Positions 1 to 8,948 of a stretch of 64,000 nt of DNA are shown here, piece by piece. The notes beneath the pieces are model-generated. The model had not been told where the DNA came from, did no database searches, and was given only the letters and a program-made list of their open reading frames with translations. The stretch's first letter is position 1, and every line of letters begins with the position of its first letter. Origin of the DNA: Geobacillus sp. 46C-IIa (GTDB lineage: Bacteria; Bacillota; Bacilli; Bacillales; Anoxybacillaceae); contig NZ_CP061474.1 of assembly GCF_014679505.1 (NCBI RefSeq), positions 2,982,001 through 3,046,000 of the forward strand, given 5' to 3'. The position numbers and the translations under genes are program-made.

Positions 1-818
1 CTCCCTTCACGCTCACAATCGAAAATCGCGTTCATTTCTCCGCCTAAAACGAGCACCATGCCGGATAAATAAAGCCAAATCATCAAGACGATCATCCCGC
101 CGAGGCTTCCGTGCATGGCCGTGTAATTGGCAAAATGGTTGACATAATAGGCAAACGCCAGCGACGTCGCAATCCAACCGGCAGTGGCGAATAAAGCGCC
201 GCGCACGACATTGACGCAGCGCAGTTGTTTGTTCGGGGCAAAATAATACAGGGCGGTGAAAACGGCAAACAATAACAGCGAACTCATCGTCCAACGGAAT
301 GCATTCCATGCGGTTAAAAAGTGTTCCGATAACCCTAATGCTGAAAACAAAAACAGCCCGATCATTCTCCCGAATACCGGCAGCACGAGCGCGATGATGA
401 TCACGGCGATCATCCCGAGCGTCAGCACGACCGACAATCCGCGCGCCACCCAAAACGGACGATTTTCCTCGACGTCGTAGGCGCGGTTGAACGCCCGCAT
501 AATGGCGCCCATCCCATTTGAGGCGGACCAGACGGCACCGATAATGCTTAACGACAACAGTTTCCCATTTTGCTCGTCCATCAGGCGATGCACATTTGTC
601 TCAATGAGATGAAGCGCCTCTTTCGGCGCGTATTGCCGTACGAGCGCAAGCACATCTTCATGCGGAATAGGCAAATACGCCAACAGCGTCATTAAAAACA
701 GCAAAAACGGAAACAGCGACAAAAGAAAGTAGTACGCCAATTCCGCCGACAACCGCGGAATTTCATCCTCTATAAAGCGCCGGGCCAACTCGCGGATGAA
801 CGTCATGTTCAAGAACAT
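1..818 (-). CDS. YihY/BrkB-family membrane protein, 3' end outside the window
   Basis: The visible 272 residues begin at an ATG preceded by GGAGGG and are strongly hydrophobic, with several membrane-spanning stretches. They include the family-typical segments LSAELAYYFLLSLFPFL near the N-terminus and LYLSGMVLVLGGEMNA close to the window edge. Proteins of this family (once mislabelled RNase BN) are polytopic inner-membrane proteins of uncertain function. B. subtilis YfkH belongs here and lies near the yfkJ phosphatase and yfkK, as in this window, so this is probably the YfkH orthologue. The C-terminal charged tail and stop codon are not in the window. It lies 55 bases downstream of the phosphatase gene on the same strand and is probably cotranscribed with it. 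Confidence 0.85.
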   Translation of the reverse strand, partial: MFLNMTFIRELARRFIEDEIPRLSAELAYYFLLSLFPFLLFLMTLLAYLPIPHEDVLALVRQYAPKEALHLIETNVHRLMDEQNGKLLSLSIIGAVWSASNGMGAIMRAFNRAYDVEENRPFWVARGLSVVLTLGMIAVIIIALVLPVFGRMIGLFLFSALGLSEHFLTAWNAFRWTMSSLLLFAVFTALYYFAPNKQLRCVNVVRGALFATAGWIATSLAFAYYVNHFANYTAMHGSLGGMIVLMIWLYLSGMVLVLGGEMNAIFDCEREG

Positions 819-873
819 GGGCTGCCCTCCTTTTCCGTTTTTTCAAAACGAGCGCATCCCTTTTTGACACTCT

Positions 874-1356
874 TTATTCGCCCGCGACAAGCTGATGGTC
901 ACGGATGATGGCCTCAAGCAAATGCTCGCATCCGGAACGGACAAGATGATATACTTCGGCGAAATTCCCAGTATAATATGGATCCGGCACGTCGTCTTTT
1001 TCCCGTTCGGGCACAAAATCGAGCAACCGGGCGATGACGGCCGATGAATTGGGTCCGGCCAGCCGGCGCAAATCGTGTAAATTGGCGGCATCCATGGCGA
1101 TAATGTAATCAAATTCCTCCAAATCGCAGCGGCCGACTTGCCGGGCGCGAATGCCAGAATAATCAATGGCGTTTTCGTTTAAGATGCGCCTTGTCCCTTC
1201 ATGCGGCGGCTCGCCGACATGCCAGCTGCCCGTTCCCGCCGAATCAACGGCGATACGCCCATCGAGCCCGCGTTCTTTCACTAAGTGGCGAAAGATCGCT
1301 TCAGCCATCGGTGAACGGCAAATGTTCCCAAGGCAAACAAACAACACTTTGATCAT
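874..1356 (-). CDS. yfkJ: Low-molecular-weight protein-tyrosine phosphatase (YfkJ-like)
   Basis: The 160-residue product starts MIKVLFVCLGNICRSPMAEA, which contains the C-x5-R-S phosphate loop (nucleophile Cys and Arg) at the very N-terminus. The general-acid loop is the DPYYTG motif near residue 130. Both place it in the small cytoplasmic phosphatase family, which hydrolyses phosphotyrosine or phosphoarginine on proteins. A longer reading frame begins upstream, but the family starts right at the phosphate loop, and an AAAGGGG lies upstream of this ATG (about 11 bases), so the internal start is preferred. The next gene on this strand is the BrkB-type membrane protein; B. subtilis has yfkI between the two, which is absent here. 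Physiological substrates cannot be read from the sequence. Confidence 0.9.
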   Translation of the reverse strand: MIKVLFVCLGNICRSPMAEAIFRHLVKERGLDGRIAVDSAGTGSWHVGEPPHEGTRRILNENAIDYSGIRARQVGRCDLEEFDYIIAMDAANLHDLRRLAGPNSSAVIARLLDFVPEREKDDVPDPYYTGNFAEVYHLVRSGCEHLLEAIIRDHQLVAGE

Positions 1357-1583
1357 CCGAACAACAACCCCTTTCGCTGTTTCGACAGCATGTCTCCTAT
1401 CGTTAGTCTTTCTTCTTTTTCCTCCGTCTAGACCTTTTATGCCGCTTTCCGGCATATCGTGCACATGCATCTATATTTTACTACATTGTCCGCTTTTCGG
1501 CAGGCAAACAAGTCATCCCCCTCCCTATTTTCACCGCCTGTATGGTACAATACATGATATCTTGCCATGAAAGGAGCCAAACG

Positions 1584-1808
1584 ATGGACTTATCGAAACG
1601 GTCGGCGGAAAACGTCGAATATATGATCGAGCAGCTGAAGCAAAAGTTGAAAGTGTTGAACTTTGATGCCATTAAGCCGTCCCATTTTTCCGAAGAATGG
1701 TATGATGAACTGAAAGACATTTATGAGATGGTCATGAAGCGCGAGACGTTCAGTCCGAGCGAAATGCAGGCGATCGTTGAAGAACTTGGAAACTTGCGCA
1801 AAAAATAA
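1584..1808 (+). CDS. yfkK: UPF0435 / DUF1128 small protein YfkK
   Basis: This 74-residue, charged, helical protein begins [20 protein letters not shown] behind an AAAGGAG site seven bases upstream. It matches the DUF1128 (UPF0435) family as remembered from B. subtilis YfkK, which also sits beside the yfkJ phosphatase. No catalytic motif, signal peptide or membrane segment is visible, and the function is unknown. Here it is transcribed divergently from yfkJ, whereas in B. subtilis the two point the same way, so a local rearrangement is likely. The 5' extension that could be read in the same frame has no ribosome site and is rejected. Confidence 0.85.
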   Translation: MDLSKRSAENVEYMIEQLKQKLKVLNFDAIKPSHFSEEWYDELKDIYEMVMKRETFSPSEMQAIVEELGNLRKK

Positions 1809-1934
1809 TGTTCTGCCTTTCGCCAAGACGGCATGCTTAGGCTGCCGCCCATAGCTGAACGCTCCTCACTTTCGTTCATGCCAAGCTTCCCGCATTGGAA
1901 TGATAAAAAAATAATTCCTATCGAAAAACTAGGA

Positions 1935-1962
1935 TTGACATTGGCGGCAATTGTGCTAAAAT
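1935..1962 (+). promoter_or_regulatory. Sigma-A-type promoter of the cys operon
   Basis: A perfect -35 TTGACA (1935-1940) is followed after 16 bases by TAAAAT (1957-1962). Transcription from here would start just upstream of the SAM riboswitch at 1990, as expected for an attenuated leader. Confidence 0.7.
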
Positions 1963-1989
1963 TTTAATCAATTACATCCATTACATACG

Positions 1990-2138
1990 CTTATCAAGAG
2001 CGAGGGAGGGACTGGCCCGATGAACTCCGGCAACCTGCTCTGTTTAGCAAGGTGCCAATTCCAGCAAAATGGGTTCCATTTTGGAAGATAAGGCGTCGCT
2101 AGTTCTTCCGCTCTTTCCAAAATGGAAAGGGCATTTTT
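1990..2138 (+). promoter_or_regulatory. SAM-I (S-box) riboswitch with intrinsic terminator
   Basis: The conserved S-box start (cttatcaagagcgagggagg) and the later core ggcccgatgaa...ccggcaacc are present, followed by the antiterminator region and a terminator hairpin. The terminator stem is nine pairs (2110-2118 with 2124-2132) followed by a short T run. In this class, S-adenosylmethionine binding favours the terminator, so cysH and the genes behind it are expected to be switched off when SAM is plentiful. Placement before cysH matches a sulfur-assimilation role. Confidence 0.95.
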
Positions 2139-2216
2139 GTCGCCGGGCTGCTGCTTGCTGAGTAAATATCCGACTAATTACGTGGATTTTCTTTGATTTA
2201 TAAGGAGGGGGAAACG

Positions 2217-2924
2217 ATGCTCACGTATGATCGGTGGGAAACGGCAGAAAAACCGTCTTTTCCGTCTGACAATGAAACAAAAGGAGCGCTTGACGTCCTC
2301 GCTTGGGCGTACCGCGAGTACGGCGATGAAATTGTGTACGCCTGCAGCTTTGGCATCGAAGGGATTGTGCTGATTGATTTGATTTCGAAAGTGAAGCCTG
2401 ATGCAGAGATCGTCTTCTTAGACACCAGGTTGCACTTTCAAGAAACGTACGATACGATCGCGAAGGTGAAAGAAACATACCCTTCCCTCCGCATCGTCAT
2501 GAAACAGCCCCACTTGACGCTGGAAGAACAAGCCGCACAGTTTGGCGACGAGCTATGGAAACGCGATCCAAACAAATGCTGCGAGTTGCGCAAAGTCATT
2601 CCACTGCGTGAAGTGCTGACTGGGGTGACCGCCTGGATTTCCGGCTTGCGCCGTGAACAATCGCCGACGCGGCGTCATGTTGAATACATCAACAAGGACG
2701 ACAAATTCCGTTCGGTCAAAGTCTGTCCGCTCATTCATTGGACATGGAAAGACGTATGGAACTATGTGTATAAACACGATCTTCCATACAACGTGCTTCA
2801 TGACCGCGGCTACCCGAGCATCGGCTGCGCCCCGTGTACAGCGCCGGCATCAGACCCGAATGATTTGCGCTCCGGACGCTGGGCCGGCCAAGGGAAAACG
2901 GAGTGCGGGCTCCATCTCACATAG
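2217..2924 (+). CDS. cysH: Phosphoadenylyl/adenylyl-sulfate reductase
   Basis: The 235-residue enzyme reduces activated sulfate (APS or PAPS) to sulfite with thioredoxin as electron donor. The PP-loop-like CSFGIEG and FLDTRLHF segments, the CC pair in KCCELRK, the later GCAPC and the C-terminal KTECGLH catalytic cysteine are all visible. The CC plus CxxC arrangement is the signature of the [4Fe-4S]-containing group, which usually uses APS and in Bacillus accepts both. The start at 2217 is supported by AAGGAGGGGG immediately upstream; an in-frame ATG 24 bases earlier has no such site. It is the first gene after the SAM riboswitch and is followed after 14 bases by cysP. Confidence 0.95.
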   Translation: MLTYDRWETAEKPSFPSDNETKGALDVLAWAYREYGDEIVYACSFGIEGIVLIDLISKVKPDAEIVFLDTRLHFQETYDTIAKVKETYPSLRIVMKQPHLTLEEQAAQFGDELWKRDPNKCCELRKVIPLREVLTGVTAWISGLRREQSPTRRHVEYINKDDKFRSVKVCPLIHWTWKDVWNYVYKHDLPYNVLHDRGYPSIGCAPCTAPASDPNDLRSGRWAGQGKTECGLHLT

Positions 2925-2938
2925 GGGGAGAACATCAT

Positions 2939-4012
2939 ATGCTCCTTGCGATTGCCTTTATTGTATCCTTTTTCTTCGCCATGAACATCGGGGCGAGCGG
3001 CGCGGCCGCCTCGATGGGCGTCGCTTACGGATCGGGCGCCATTCCCCGAAAATCGGTCGCCCTCCTTCTTTGCGGCATCGGCGTTTTTCTTGGCAGCCTC
3101 GGCGGCGGAGAAGTGGTGAAAACGATCGGCTCGGGCATTATCCCGTCTTCGATCCTTACCGTCAAAATCGTTGTGATTATTTTAACGGCGGCAACCATTT
3201 CACTTTTTGCCGCGAACATCATGGGCATTCCGCTATCGACGAGCGAGATCACTGTCGGGTCGGTCGTCGGTGTCGGCATTGCCTACCAAGTGGTGTACTT
3301 TCACAAACTGCTGTTTATCGTCTCGGTGTGGATCATCATTCCGATCATTGCCTTCTCATTTACGTTCGCCGTCGGCAAATGGTTTTTAGCGCTCAAGCGA
3401 AAATATCCGCAGCTTGAGCAAGGCCGCTGGCAAAAGACATTTATGACCTTGCTCATTGTCACTGGCTTTTTCGAGGCGTTCTCCGCCGGCATGAACAACG
3501 TCGCGAACGCTGTCGGGCCGCTTGTCGGCGCCGGGCTGATCGGGATCGGACCGGCAACGATCCTCGGCGGCTTGTTCGTCGCCGCTGGAGCGCTCCTGCT
3601 CGGACACCGTGTATTAGAAACAAATGGGAAGAAGATTACGAACTTTTCCCCGTTTGAAGGGAGCGCCATATCGGGGACTGGAGCGGTGCTTGTCATCCTT
3701 GCGTCGCTGTTTGGCTTGCCTGTGCCGCTCACCCAAATTACGACATCAGCCATCATTGGCATCGGCACGGCCAAAAGCGGCTTATCGATCTGGCAGAAGC
3801 GAATCGTTGTCCAGCTTTTAAAAGTTTGGTTTGTTTCACCGATTTTTTCCCTTGTCATTTCGTACAGCCTTGTGAAACTACTGCTTGACAGCGACGTCTA
3901 TACGGTCATCGCCATTTTCAGCGTTTGTTTAGCGACCCTCGGCGTCATCAGCTTGAAAAAAACAATCGCTGAAGAAGAACGCTCGCTTCATGAACATGGC
4001 GGAGGCATTTAA
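2939..4012 (+). CDS. cysP: Sulfate permease CysP (PiT family)
   Basis: A 357-residue polytopic membrane protein of the inorganic phosphate transporter (PiT) superfamily. Both inverted PiT repeats carry the typical helix signatures: MNIGASGAAASMGVA in the N-terminal half and FSAGMNNVANAVGPL in the C-terminal half. Its place between cysH and sat makes it the equivalent of B. subtilis CysP (YlnA), a sulfate transporter, rather than a phosphate carrier. The start at 2939 follows AGGGGGAG by a normal distance; an upstream in-frame start lies inside cysH and lacks a site. Substrate assignment is from context and the B. subtilis orthologue. Confidence 0.9.
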   Translation: MLLAIAFIVSFFFAMNIGASGAAASMGVAYGSGAIPRKSVALLLCGIGVFLGSLGGGEVVKTIGSGIIPSSILTVKIVVIILTAATISLFAANIMGIPLSTSEITVGSVVGVGIAYQVVYFHKLLFIVSVWIIIPIIAFSFTFAVGKWFLALKRKYPQLEQGRWQKTFMTLLIVTGFFEAFSAGMNNVANAVGPLVGAGLIGIGPATILGGLFVAAGALLLGHRVLETNGKKITNFSPFEGSAISGTGAVLVILASLFGLPVPLTQITTSAIIGIGTAKSGLSIWQKRIVVQLLKVWFVSPIFSLVISYSLVKLLLDSDVYTVIAIFSVCLATLGVISLKKTIAEEERSLHEHGGGI

Positions 4013-4059
4013 TTCTAAACATAAACTCTTAACATCTATCATTCCAGGAGGTTATGAAC

Positions 4060-5220
4060 ATGAGCTTAAGCATCCCGCATGGCGGCACATTAATCAACCG
4101 TTGGAATCCGGACTATCCGCTTGACGAAACATCCAAAACGATCGAACTGTCGAAAGCGGAATTAAGCGATTTGGAATTGATCGGCACGGGGGCGTACAGC
4201 CCGCTTACCGGCTTTTTAACGAAAGCGGACTACGATGCGGTTGTGGAAACGATGCGCCTCGCTGATGGCACCGTCTGGAGCATTCCGATCACGCTCGCAG
4301 TGACAGAGGAGAAAGCAAAAGAGCTCGCCGTTGGCGATAAAGTGAAGCTCGTTTATGGCGGCGAAGTGTATGGCGTCATTGAGATCGCTGATATGTACCG
4401 CCCGGACAAAACGAAAGAAGCCACGTTCGTTTACAAAACGGATGAACTCGCCCATCCTGGCGTGCGCAAACTGTTTGAAAAACCGGATGTGTACGTCGGC
4501 GGGGAAATCACGCTTGTCAAACGAACCGATAAAGGACAGTTCGCCGCGTTTTATTTCGACCCTGCAGAAACACGGAAACGGTTTACCGAACTCGGCTGGA
4601 ACACTGTTGTCGGCTTCCAAACGCGCAATCCGGTCCACCGTGCTCACGAATACATCCAAAAATGCGCGCTTGAGATCGTCGACGGTTTGTTTTTAAACCC
4701 GCTCGTCGGTGAAACAAAAGCGGATGACATTCCGGCTGACATCCGGATGGAAAGCTACCAAGTGCTGCTTGAAAACTATTATCCAAAAGACCGCGTCTTC
4801 TTAGGCGTCTTTCAAGCAGCCATGCGCTATGCCGGACCGCGTGAGGCCATTTTCCATGCCATGGTGCGCAAAAACTTCGGCTGCACGCACTTCATCGTCG
4901 GCCGCGACCATGCCGGTGTCGGCAATTATTATGGCACGTATGACGCGCAAAAAATTTTCTCGAACTTTACGGCTGAAGAACTCGGGATTACACCGCTCTT
5001 TTTCGAACATAGCTTTTATTGCACGAAATGCCAAGGCATGGCGTCCACGAAAACGTGCCCGCATGACGCTGAGCATCATGTCGTCCTTTCCGGCACGAAA
5101 GTCCGCGAAATGCTGCGCAACGGCCAAGTGCCGCCAAGCACGTTCAGCCGTCCCGAAGTCGCTGCCGTCTTGATCAAAGGATTGCAAGAACGCGAAGCGG
5201 TCACCCCGTCAACGCGCTAA
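4060..5220 (+). CDS. sat: Sulfate adenylyltransferase (ATP sulfurylase)
   Basis: The 386-residue enzyme forms adenylyl sulfate (APS) from ATP and sulfate, the first activation step of assimilation. The nucleotide-binding motif [12 protein letters not shown] and the later GRDHAGVG loop are intact, and a cysteine set near the C-terminus ([13 protein letters not shown]) matches the zinc-binding insertion found in bacterial Sat proteins. Two ATGs lie close together; AGGAGG (4046-4051) is only two bases from the first but eight from the second, so 4060 is taken as the start. It follows cysP by about 47 bases and precedes cysC by 12, within the cys operon. Confidence 0.95.
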   Translation: MSLSIPHGGTLINRWNPDYPLDETSKTIELSKAELSDLELIGTGAYSPLTGFLTKADYDAVVETMRLADGTVWSIPITLAVTEEKAKELAVGDKVKLVYGGEVYGVIEIADMYRPDKTKEATFVYKTDELAHPGVRKLFEKPDVYVGGEITLVKRTDKGQFAAFYFDPAETRKRFTELGWNTVVGFQTRNPVHRAHEYIQKCALEIVDGLFLNPLVGETKADDIPADIRMESYQVLLENYYPKDRVFLGVFQAAMRYAGPREAIFHAMVRKNFGCTHFIVGRDHAGVGNYYGTYDAQKIFSNFTAEELGITPLFFEHSFYCTKCQGMASTKTCPHDAEHHVVLSGTKVREMLRNGQVPPSTFSRPEVAAVLIKGLQEREAVTPSTR

Positions 5221-5232
5221 AGGAGGAGCATC

Positions 5233-5844
5233 ATGAGCACGAACATCGTTTGGCATCAGACATCGGTCACGAAAAAAGACCGGCGCGAGCGCAACGGTCA
5301 CCATAGTGCCATCCTTTGGTTCACCGGGCTGTCCGGCTCGGGCAAATCGACAGTGGCGAACGCCGTCTCAAGACGGCTGTTTGAGCTCGGCATTCAAAAC
5401 TACGTATTAGACGGCGACAACATCCGCCATGGGCTCAATAAAGACCTCGGCTTTTCCGCCGACGACCGGACGGAAAACATCCGCCGCATCGGCGAAGTGG
5501 CGAAACTGTTTGTCGACAGCGGCCAGTTTGTGCTAACCGCCTTTATTTCGCCGTTTGCCGAAGACCGGGCACTCGTCCGCCGCTTAGTTGAAGAAGATGA
5601 GTTTATCGAAATTTACGTCAACTGTCCGCTTGAAGAATGTGAAAAACGCGATCCAAAAGGATTGTATGAAAAGGCGCGCCGCGGAGAAATCCGCGAATTT
5701 ACCGGCATCGACTCACCGTACGAAGCGCCGAAAGCGCCCGAGTTGACGATTGAAACACACCGCTACTCTGTCGACGAGTGCGTCGCGCAAGTGATCGCCT
5801 ACTTGCGCGACCGCGGATTGATCCCGACAGCAGAAACCAATTAA
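5233..5844 (+). CDS. cysC: Adenylyl-sulfate kinase
   Basis: This 203-residue kinase phosphorylates APS to PAPS. Walker A (GLSGSGKST, near residue 32), the APS-binding [10 protein letters not shown] segment and the C-terminal [11 protein letters not shown] motif are all present, and the length is normal for the single-domain enzyme. The start follows AAAGGAGGAG twelve bases after sat. The operon therefore makes both APS and PAPS, which fits a CysH able to use either. Confidence 0.95.
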   Translation: MSTNIVWHQTSVTKKDRRERNGHHSAILWFTGLSGSGKSTVANAVSRRLFELGIQNYVLDGDNIRHGLNKDLGFSADDRTENIRRIGEVAKLFVDSGQFVLTAFISPFAEDRALVRRLVEEDEFIEIYVNCPLEECEKRDPKGLYEKARRGEIREFTGIDSPYEAPKAPELTIETHRYSVDECVAQVIAYLRDRGLIPTAETN

Positions 5845-5854
5845 TCCTTCCCGT

Positions 5855-5880
5855 CTCCCGCTCGAAAAAAAGAGCGGGAG
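5855..5880 (+). terminator. Strong hairpin after cysC, no clear T run
   Basis: A perfect nine-pair stem (CTCCCGCTC, 5855-5863, with GAGCGGGAG, 5872-5880) has an A-rich loop. Only a weak ATGATTT follows, so it may slow or partly stop transcription before sumT, or protect the upstream message, rather than act as a full terminator. A related hairpin follows acyP (7903-7954). Confidence 0.45.
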
Positions 5881-5984
5881 ATGATTTAACAAAGTCGTTT
5901 TCGCACCAAGCCGATCCGTTTACAATGAAAACATACCGTCTTTCGGCGGCGAGCTGGATCATGCAAGAAAGGGCTGAAACAACG

Positions 5985-6761
5985 ATGGGCAAAGTATATC
6001 TTGTCGGCGCCGGTCCCGGCGACCCGGAACTCATCACCGTCAAAGGATTAAAATGCATTCAGCAGGCGGATGTCATTTTATACGACCGCCTCATTAACGA
6101 AGAGCTGCTGTCGTATGCGAAACCGAGCGCCGAGCTCATCTTTTGCGGCAAGCTGCCCGGCTACCACGTGATGCAGCAAGAAACGATCAACCATTCCCTC
6201 ATCCTGCACGCCAAAAAAGGAAAAACCGTCGTCCGCTTAAAAGGCGGCGATCCGTTCGTGTTCGGACGCGGCGGTGAAGAAGCAGAGGCGCTCGTCAAGC
6301 ATGGGATTGAGTTTGAGATCGTTCCCGGTGTCACCTCTGCCATCGCTGCGGCGGCTTATGCCGGCATCCCTGTCACCCATCGCGAGTTCAGCTCAAGCGT
6401 TGCCTTTGTCACCGGACATCGGCGCGACGGAAACCGTGAAGATATCAAATGGGAGAGCCTTGCCAAAGGCATTGATACGATCGCCATTTACATGGGGGTT
6501 CATCATTTGCCGTATATTTGCGAACAGCTAGTCAAGTATGGCAAGGCGCCGGAGACGCCAGCGGCGGTCATCGAGTGGGGAACGACAGCGTCTCAGCGCA
6601 CGGTCACCGGCACGCTGGCGACGATCGCCGGGATCGTCGCCAAGGAAAACATTGAAAATCCAAGCATGGTCATCATCGGGGATGTCGTCCGGCTGCGCAC
6701 CAACATTCAATGGTTCGAACGGCTGTTGGCATCATCCGCGGCCGCTGGCGCGACATCGTGA
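5985..6761 (+). CDS. sumT: Uroporphyrinogen-III C-methyltransferase (SUMT)
   Basis: The 258-residue enzyme transfers two methyl groups from SAM to uroporphyrinogen III to give precorrin-2, the first step toward siroheme, which is the cofactor of sulfite reductase. Family motifs are clear: VGAGPGDPELIT at the N-terminus (SAM binding), RLKGGDPFVFGRGGEE in the middle and PGVTSAIAAAAYAGIPVTHR. The start is placed at MGKVYLVG by homology; AGAAAGGG lies 11 bases upstream. It corresponds to B. subtilis YlnD in the same operon position and is followed after ten bases by sirB. Confidence 0.92.
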   Translation: MGKVYLVGAGPGDPELITVKGLKCIQQADVILYDRLINEELLSYAKPSAELIFCGKLPGYHVMQQETINHSLILHAKKGKTVVRLKGGDPFVFGRGGEEAEALVKHGIEFEIVPGVTSAIAAAAYAGIPVTHREFSSSVAFVTGHRRDGNREDIKWESLAKGIDTIAIYMGVHHLPYICEQLVKYGKAPETPAAVIEWGTTASQRTVTGTLATIAGIVAKENIENPSMVIIGDVVRLRTNIQWFERLLASSAAAGATS

Positions 6762-6771
6762 GGCGGTCGCG

Positions 6772-7518
6772 ATGGAAGCCATTTTATACGTCAGCCACGG
6801 CAGCCGCATCGCGGCGGCGCGCGATGAAGCGGCGCGTTTCGTCGAACGATGCAAAGCGGCCATTGACATCCCGATTCAAGAGCTTTGCTTCGTCGAACTG
6901 GTGGAACCCGATATCGTTACCGGCGTTGACCGTTGCGTCGCCCAAGGAGCGACGCGCGTCATCGTCATTCCGCTCCTGCTTCTATCCGCCGGGCACGCGA
7001 AACACGACATCCCGGCGGCGCTCGAGCGCGCGAAACGTCGGCATCCGTCTCTCGAGATCACCTGCGGCACCCCGTTTGGCGTCCATGAAACGATGATCGA
7101 TATCATCATTGACCGCATCAGTGAACAGGCGACGCCGCTTGATGATAAATCGATGATTCTGCTCATCGGCCGCGGCAGCAGCGACCCGGATACAAAGCGC
7201 GACATCGCCGCCATCGCCCGACGCCTGAAAGAAAAAACGAACGTGCCGCATGTCGATGTTTGTTTTCTCGCCGCCATCCGTCCGACGCTCGACGAAGGGC
7301 TTAAACAGGCGAACGCATCCACATACCAGCGCGTATTTGTCGTTCCGTATTTATTGTTTACTGGCGTCTTAATGAAAACGATCGAACAGAAACTAGAGGC
7401 GCTCCCTGTTTCCCCCCAACAGTGGCATTTATGCTCTTACTTAGGCTATCATCCGCGGCTCATAACGCTCATTCAACAACAACTATCGTCACTATCGCTT
7501 ACGAAAAAAGGAGCTTGA
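6772..7518 (+). CDS. sirB: Sirohydrochlorin ferrochelatase (CbiX/SirB type)
   Basis: This 248-residue protein inserts Fe2+ into sirohydrochlorin to make siroheme. It has the two-half CbiX architecture: VSHGSR near residue 8 supplies the first conserved histidine, and AGHAKHDIP the second histidine region. The C-terminal half begins with a degenerate copy (LLIGRGSSDP). The start follows a weak AGGCGGT site and lies ten bases after sumT, consistent with translational coupling. The oxidation step between sumT and sirB needs SirC, which in B. subtilis is the next gene but here lies at 10891-11535 on the other strand. Confidence 0.9.
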   Translation: MEAILYVSHGSRIAAARDEAARFVERCKAAIDIPIQELCFVELVEPDIVTGVDRCVAQGATRVIVIPLLLLSAGHAKHDIPAALERAKRRHPSLEITCGTPFGVHETMIDIIIDRISEQATPLDDKSMILLIGRGSSDPDTKRDIAAIARRLKEKTNVPHVDVCFLAAIRPTLDEGLKQANASTYQRVFVVPYLLFTGVLMKTIEQKLEALPVSPQQWHLCSYLGYHPRLITLIQQQLSSLSLTKKGA

Positions 7519-7537
7519 ACAAACAAGCTCCTTTTTC
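7504..7537 (+). terminator. Intrinsic terminator ending the cys/siroheme operon
   Basis: The stem AAAAAGGAGCTTG (7505-7517) pairs with CAAGCTCCTTTTT (7524 onward), giving a T-rich 3' arm. It overlaps the last codons of sirB, so the operon ends here without room for a sirC reading in the same direction. Confidence 0.85.
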
Positions 7538-7605
7538 ATGTACTTTCTCCTTCATCTATTATATCATGAAAACAGAGTGATCGTGACGAAGGAGGCATCA
7601 TCGCC

Positions 7606-7881
7606 ATGAAACGGGTTCATGTCATTGTCGAAGGACGTGTACAAGGCGTTGGCTTTCGCTATTTCGTCCAACACGAAGCACTGAAGCGGCAGCTGACCGG
7701 CTGGGTGAAAAACAATGACGACGGGACGGTGGAAATGGAAGCCCAAGGACATGAAAGCGCCCTCCAGCTCTTTTTGGATACGATTGAAGCTGGAACGATG
7801 TTTGCCAAAGTCACGCGTATGCACATTGCACCGCGCGACACCCGCCCTGATGAGAAACAGTTCCGCATTATGTACGGGTGA
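7606..7881 (+). CDS. acyP: Acylphosphatase
   Basis: A 91-residue cytoplasmic hydrolase of acyl phosphates with the standard family layout. VQGVGFRYF carries the phosphate-binding loop and catalytic arginine, and GWVKNNDDGTVE carries the catalytic asparagine. The start ATG follows GGAGGCATC. It stands alone between the sirB terminator and a hairpin at 7903, and has no obvious functional link to its neighbours. Confidence 0.95.
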   Translation: MKRVHVIVEGRVQGVGFRYFVQHEALKRQLTGWVKNNDDGTVEMEAQGHESALQLFLDTIEAGTMFAKVTRMHIAPRDTRPDEKQFRIMYG

Positions 7882-7902
7882 TAACATAATTTCCGAAAGA
7901 AG

Positions 7903-7954
7903 TCTCCCGCCTTAAGGAATGTGCAGGGCGATCGCCCAATGAGCAGGCGGGAGA
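7903..7954. repeat. Nested inverted repeat after acyP
   Basis: An outer nine-base stem (TCTCCCGCC, 7903-7911, with GGCGGGAGA, 7946-7954) encloses an inner perfect palindrome GGGCGATCGCCC (7926-7937). No T run follows, so it is not a textbook terminator. The 3' flank (GGGAGATGAATTCAAC) resembles that of the hairpin after cysC (GGGAGATGATTTAAC). Confidence 0.5.
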
Positions 7955-8011
7955 TGAATTCAACAACCATCGATGATCAGGCGCAGCGATGTTCACCGGC
8001 CTTTTCACCGA

Positions 8012-8782
8012 TCAAGCCGGACGCAAATGGGAAGCGGCGTAACGAAAACACGTCTCTAAAATAGCGCTGTTTGCCTGTTCATTTTTGCGCCGCGCCTCAC
8101 GGCAAAGCGGATCAAATAGATCGACGGCCGCTTGCGGATATTCTCCGCATATATCTACGCCTAGCACTTTTTTATAGAATAATAGCAGACGCAGGCAAGC
8201 GAGCAAGCGGAAAAGCGGCATCCTTCCTTGATCCCAGTTCGTGACCGCGTCTTCGCGGCGAAGCGCGTCTTTATCGATGCTGATATACACGCTTTCGGTC
8301 GGGATGGCTTGCAGAAGCGCATTCGGCCATTCATCATGGTCATCAAACGGAAGAACAGTAATATTCGGAGATAAACGGAGATCGCGCGGAGAAAACGATG
8401 GACCAACAATCACGACTTTTCGCAACAGCGCATGTTGGAGCGCATGAGCCACCCACGATCCGCATGAAATAAGGCGGTCATCACCCTGTTCAGCGTCCGT
8501 ATGGTGGTCAAACAGCACAAGGGTGAACGGTTCGTTAATTTCTTTCAACAACAAATACGTGATATAATGATAGTTGCCGCTCCCGATCAGCACCGCCCCG
8601 CGGGTTCGCCGCCGGCGCAACCGCTTCTCCATTTCGGCGAGCGCCGCCTCGCTGCAATACAAATTCGTCTCCGGTATATCGATGAGATCAATCCACTCAT
8701 GCGGAAACCGAAACAGCTGCTTTTGCGGCCGGTATGTGCCATCAACATTCAGCACAGCGACACCGTTGCCTTGAAACCCCAT
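8012..8782 (-). CDS. Arginase/ureohydrolase-fold protein, substrate unknown
   Basis: The 256-residue product carries the metal ligands of the ureohydrolase superfamily in order: a histidine in GSGNYHY, the D-x-H-x-D set in LFDHHTDAE, the S-x-D-x-D set in SIDKDAL, and an acidic residue in GVDICGE. These would hold a two-manganese centre that activates water. The protein is shorter than true arginases and agmatinases (about 290-300 residues) and lacks the usual SIDxDxxDP ending, so the substrate should not be assumed to be arginine or agmatine. It is transcribed alone, divergently from yojF. The start ATG follows AAAGGTGAGG. Confidence 0.75.
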   Translation of the reverse strand: MGFQGNGVAVLNVDGTYRPQKQLFRFPHEWIDLIDIPETNLYCSEAALAEMEKRLRRRRTRGAVLIGSGNYHYITYLLLKEINEPFTLVLFDHHTDAEQGDDRLISCGSWVAHALQHALLRKVVIVGPSFSPRDLRLSPNITVLPFDDHDEWPNALLQAIPTESVYISIDKDALRREDAVTNWDQGRMPLFRLLACLRLLLFYKKVLGVDICGEYPQAAVDLFDPLCREARRKNEQANSAILETCFRYAASHLRPA

Positions 8783-8948
8783 TTCTCCTCACCTTTCCTT
8801 TCGCTGAATCGTTGTTCAACGCCTCTAAGGTGCGGATGAGTCCAAGATGTGTCCTCTTTTTTCATTATACAATGAAAGGCGAAATAGTTCCGTTCCTATG
8901 CTCTCGTCATGTACAATATATAGAAAACAACTAAAGGAGGGACTTCGC

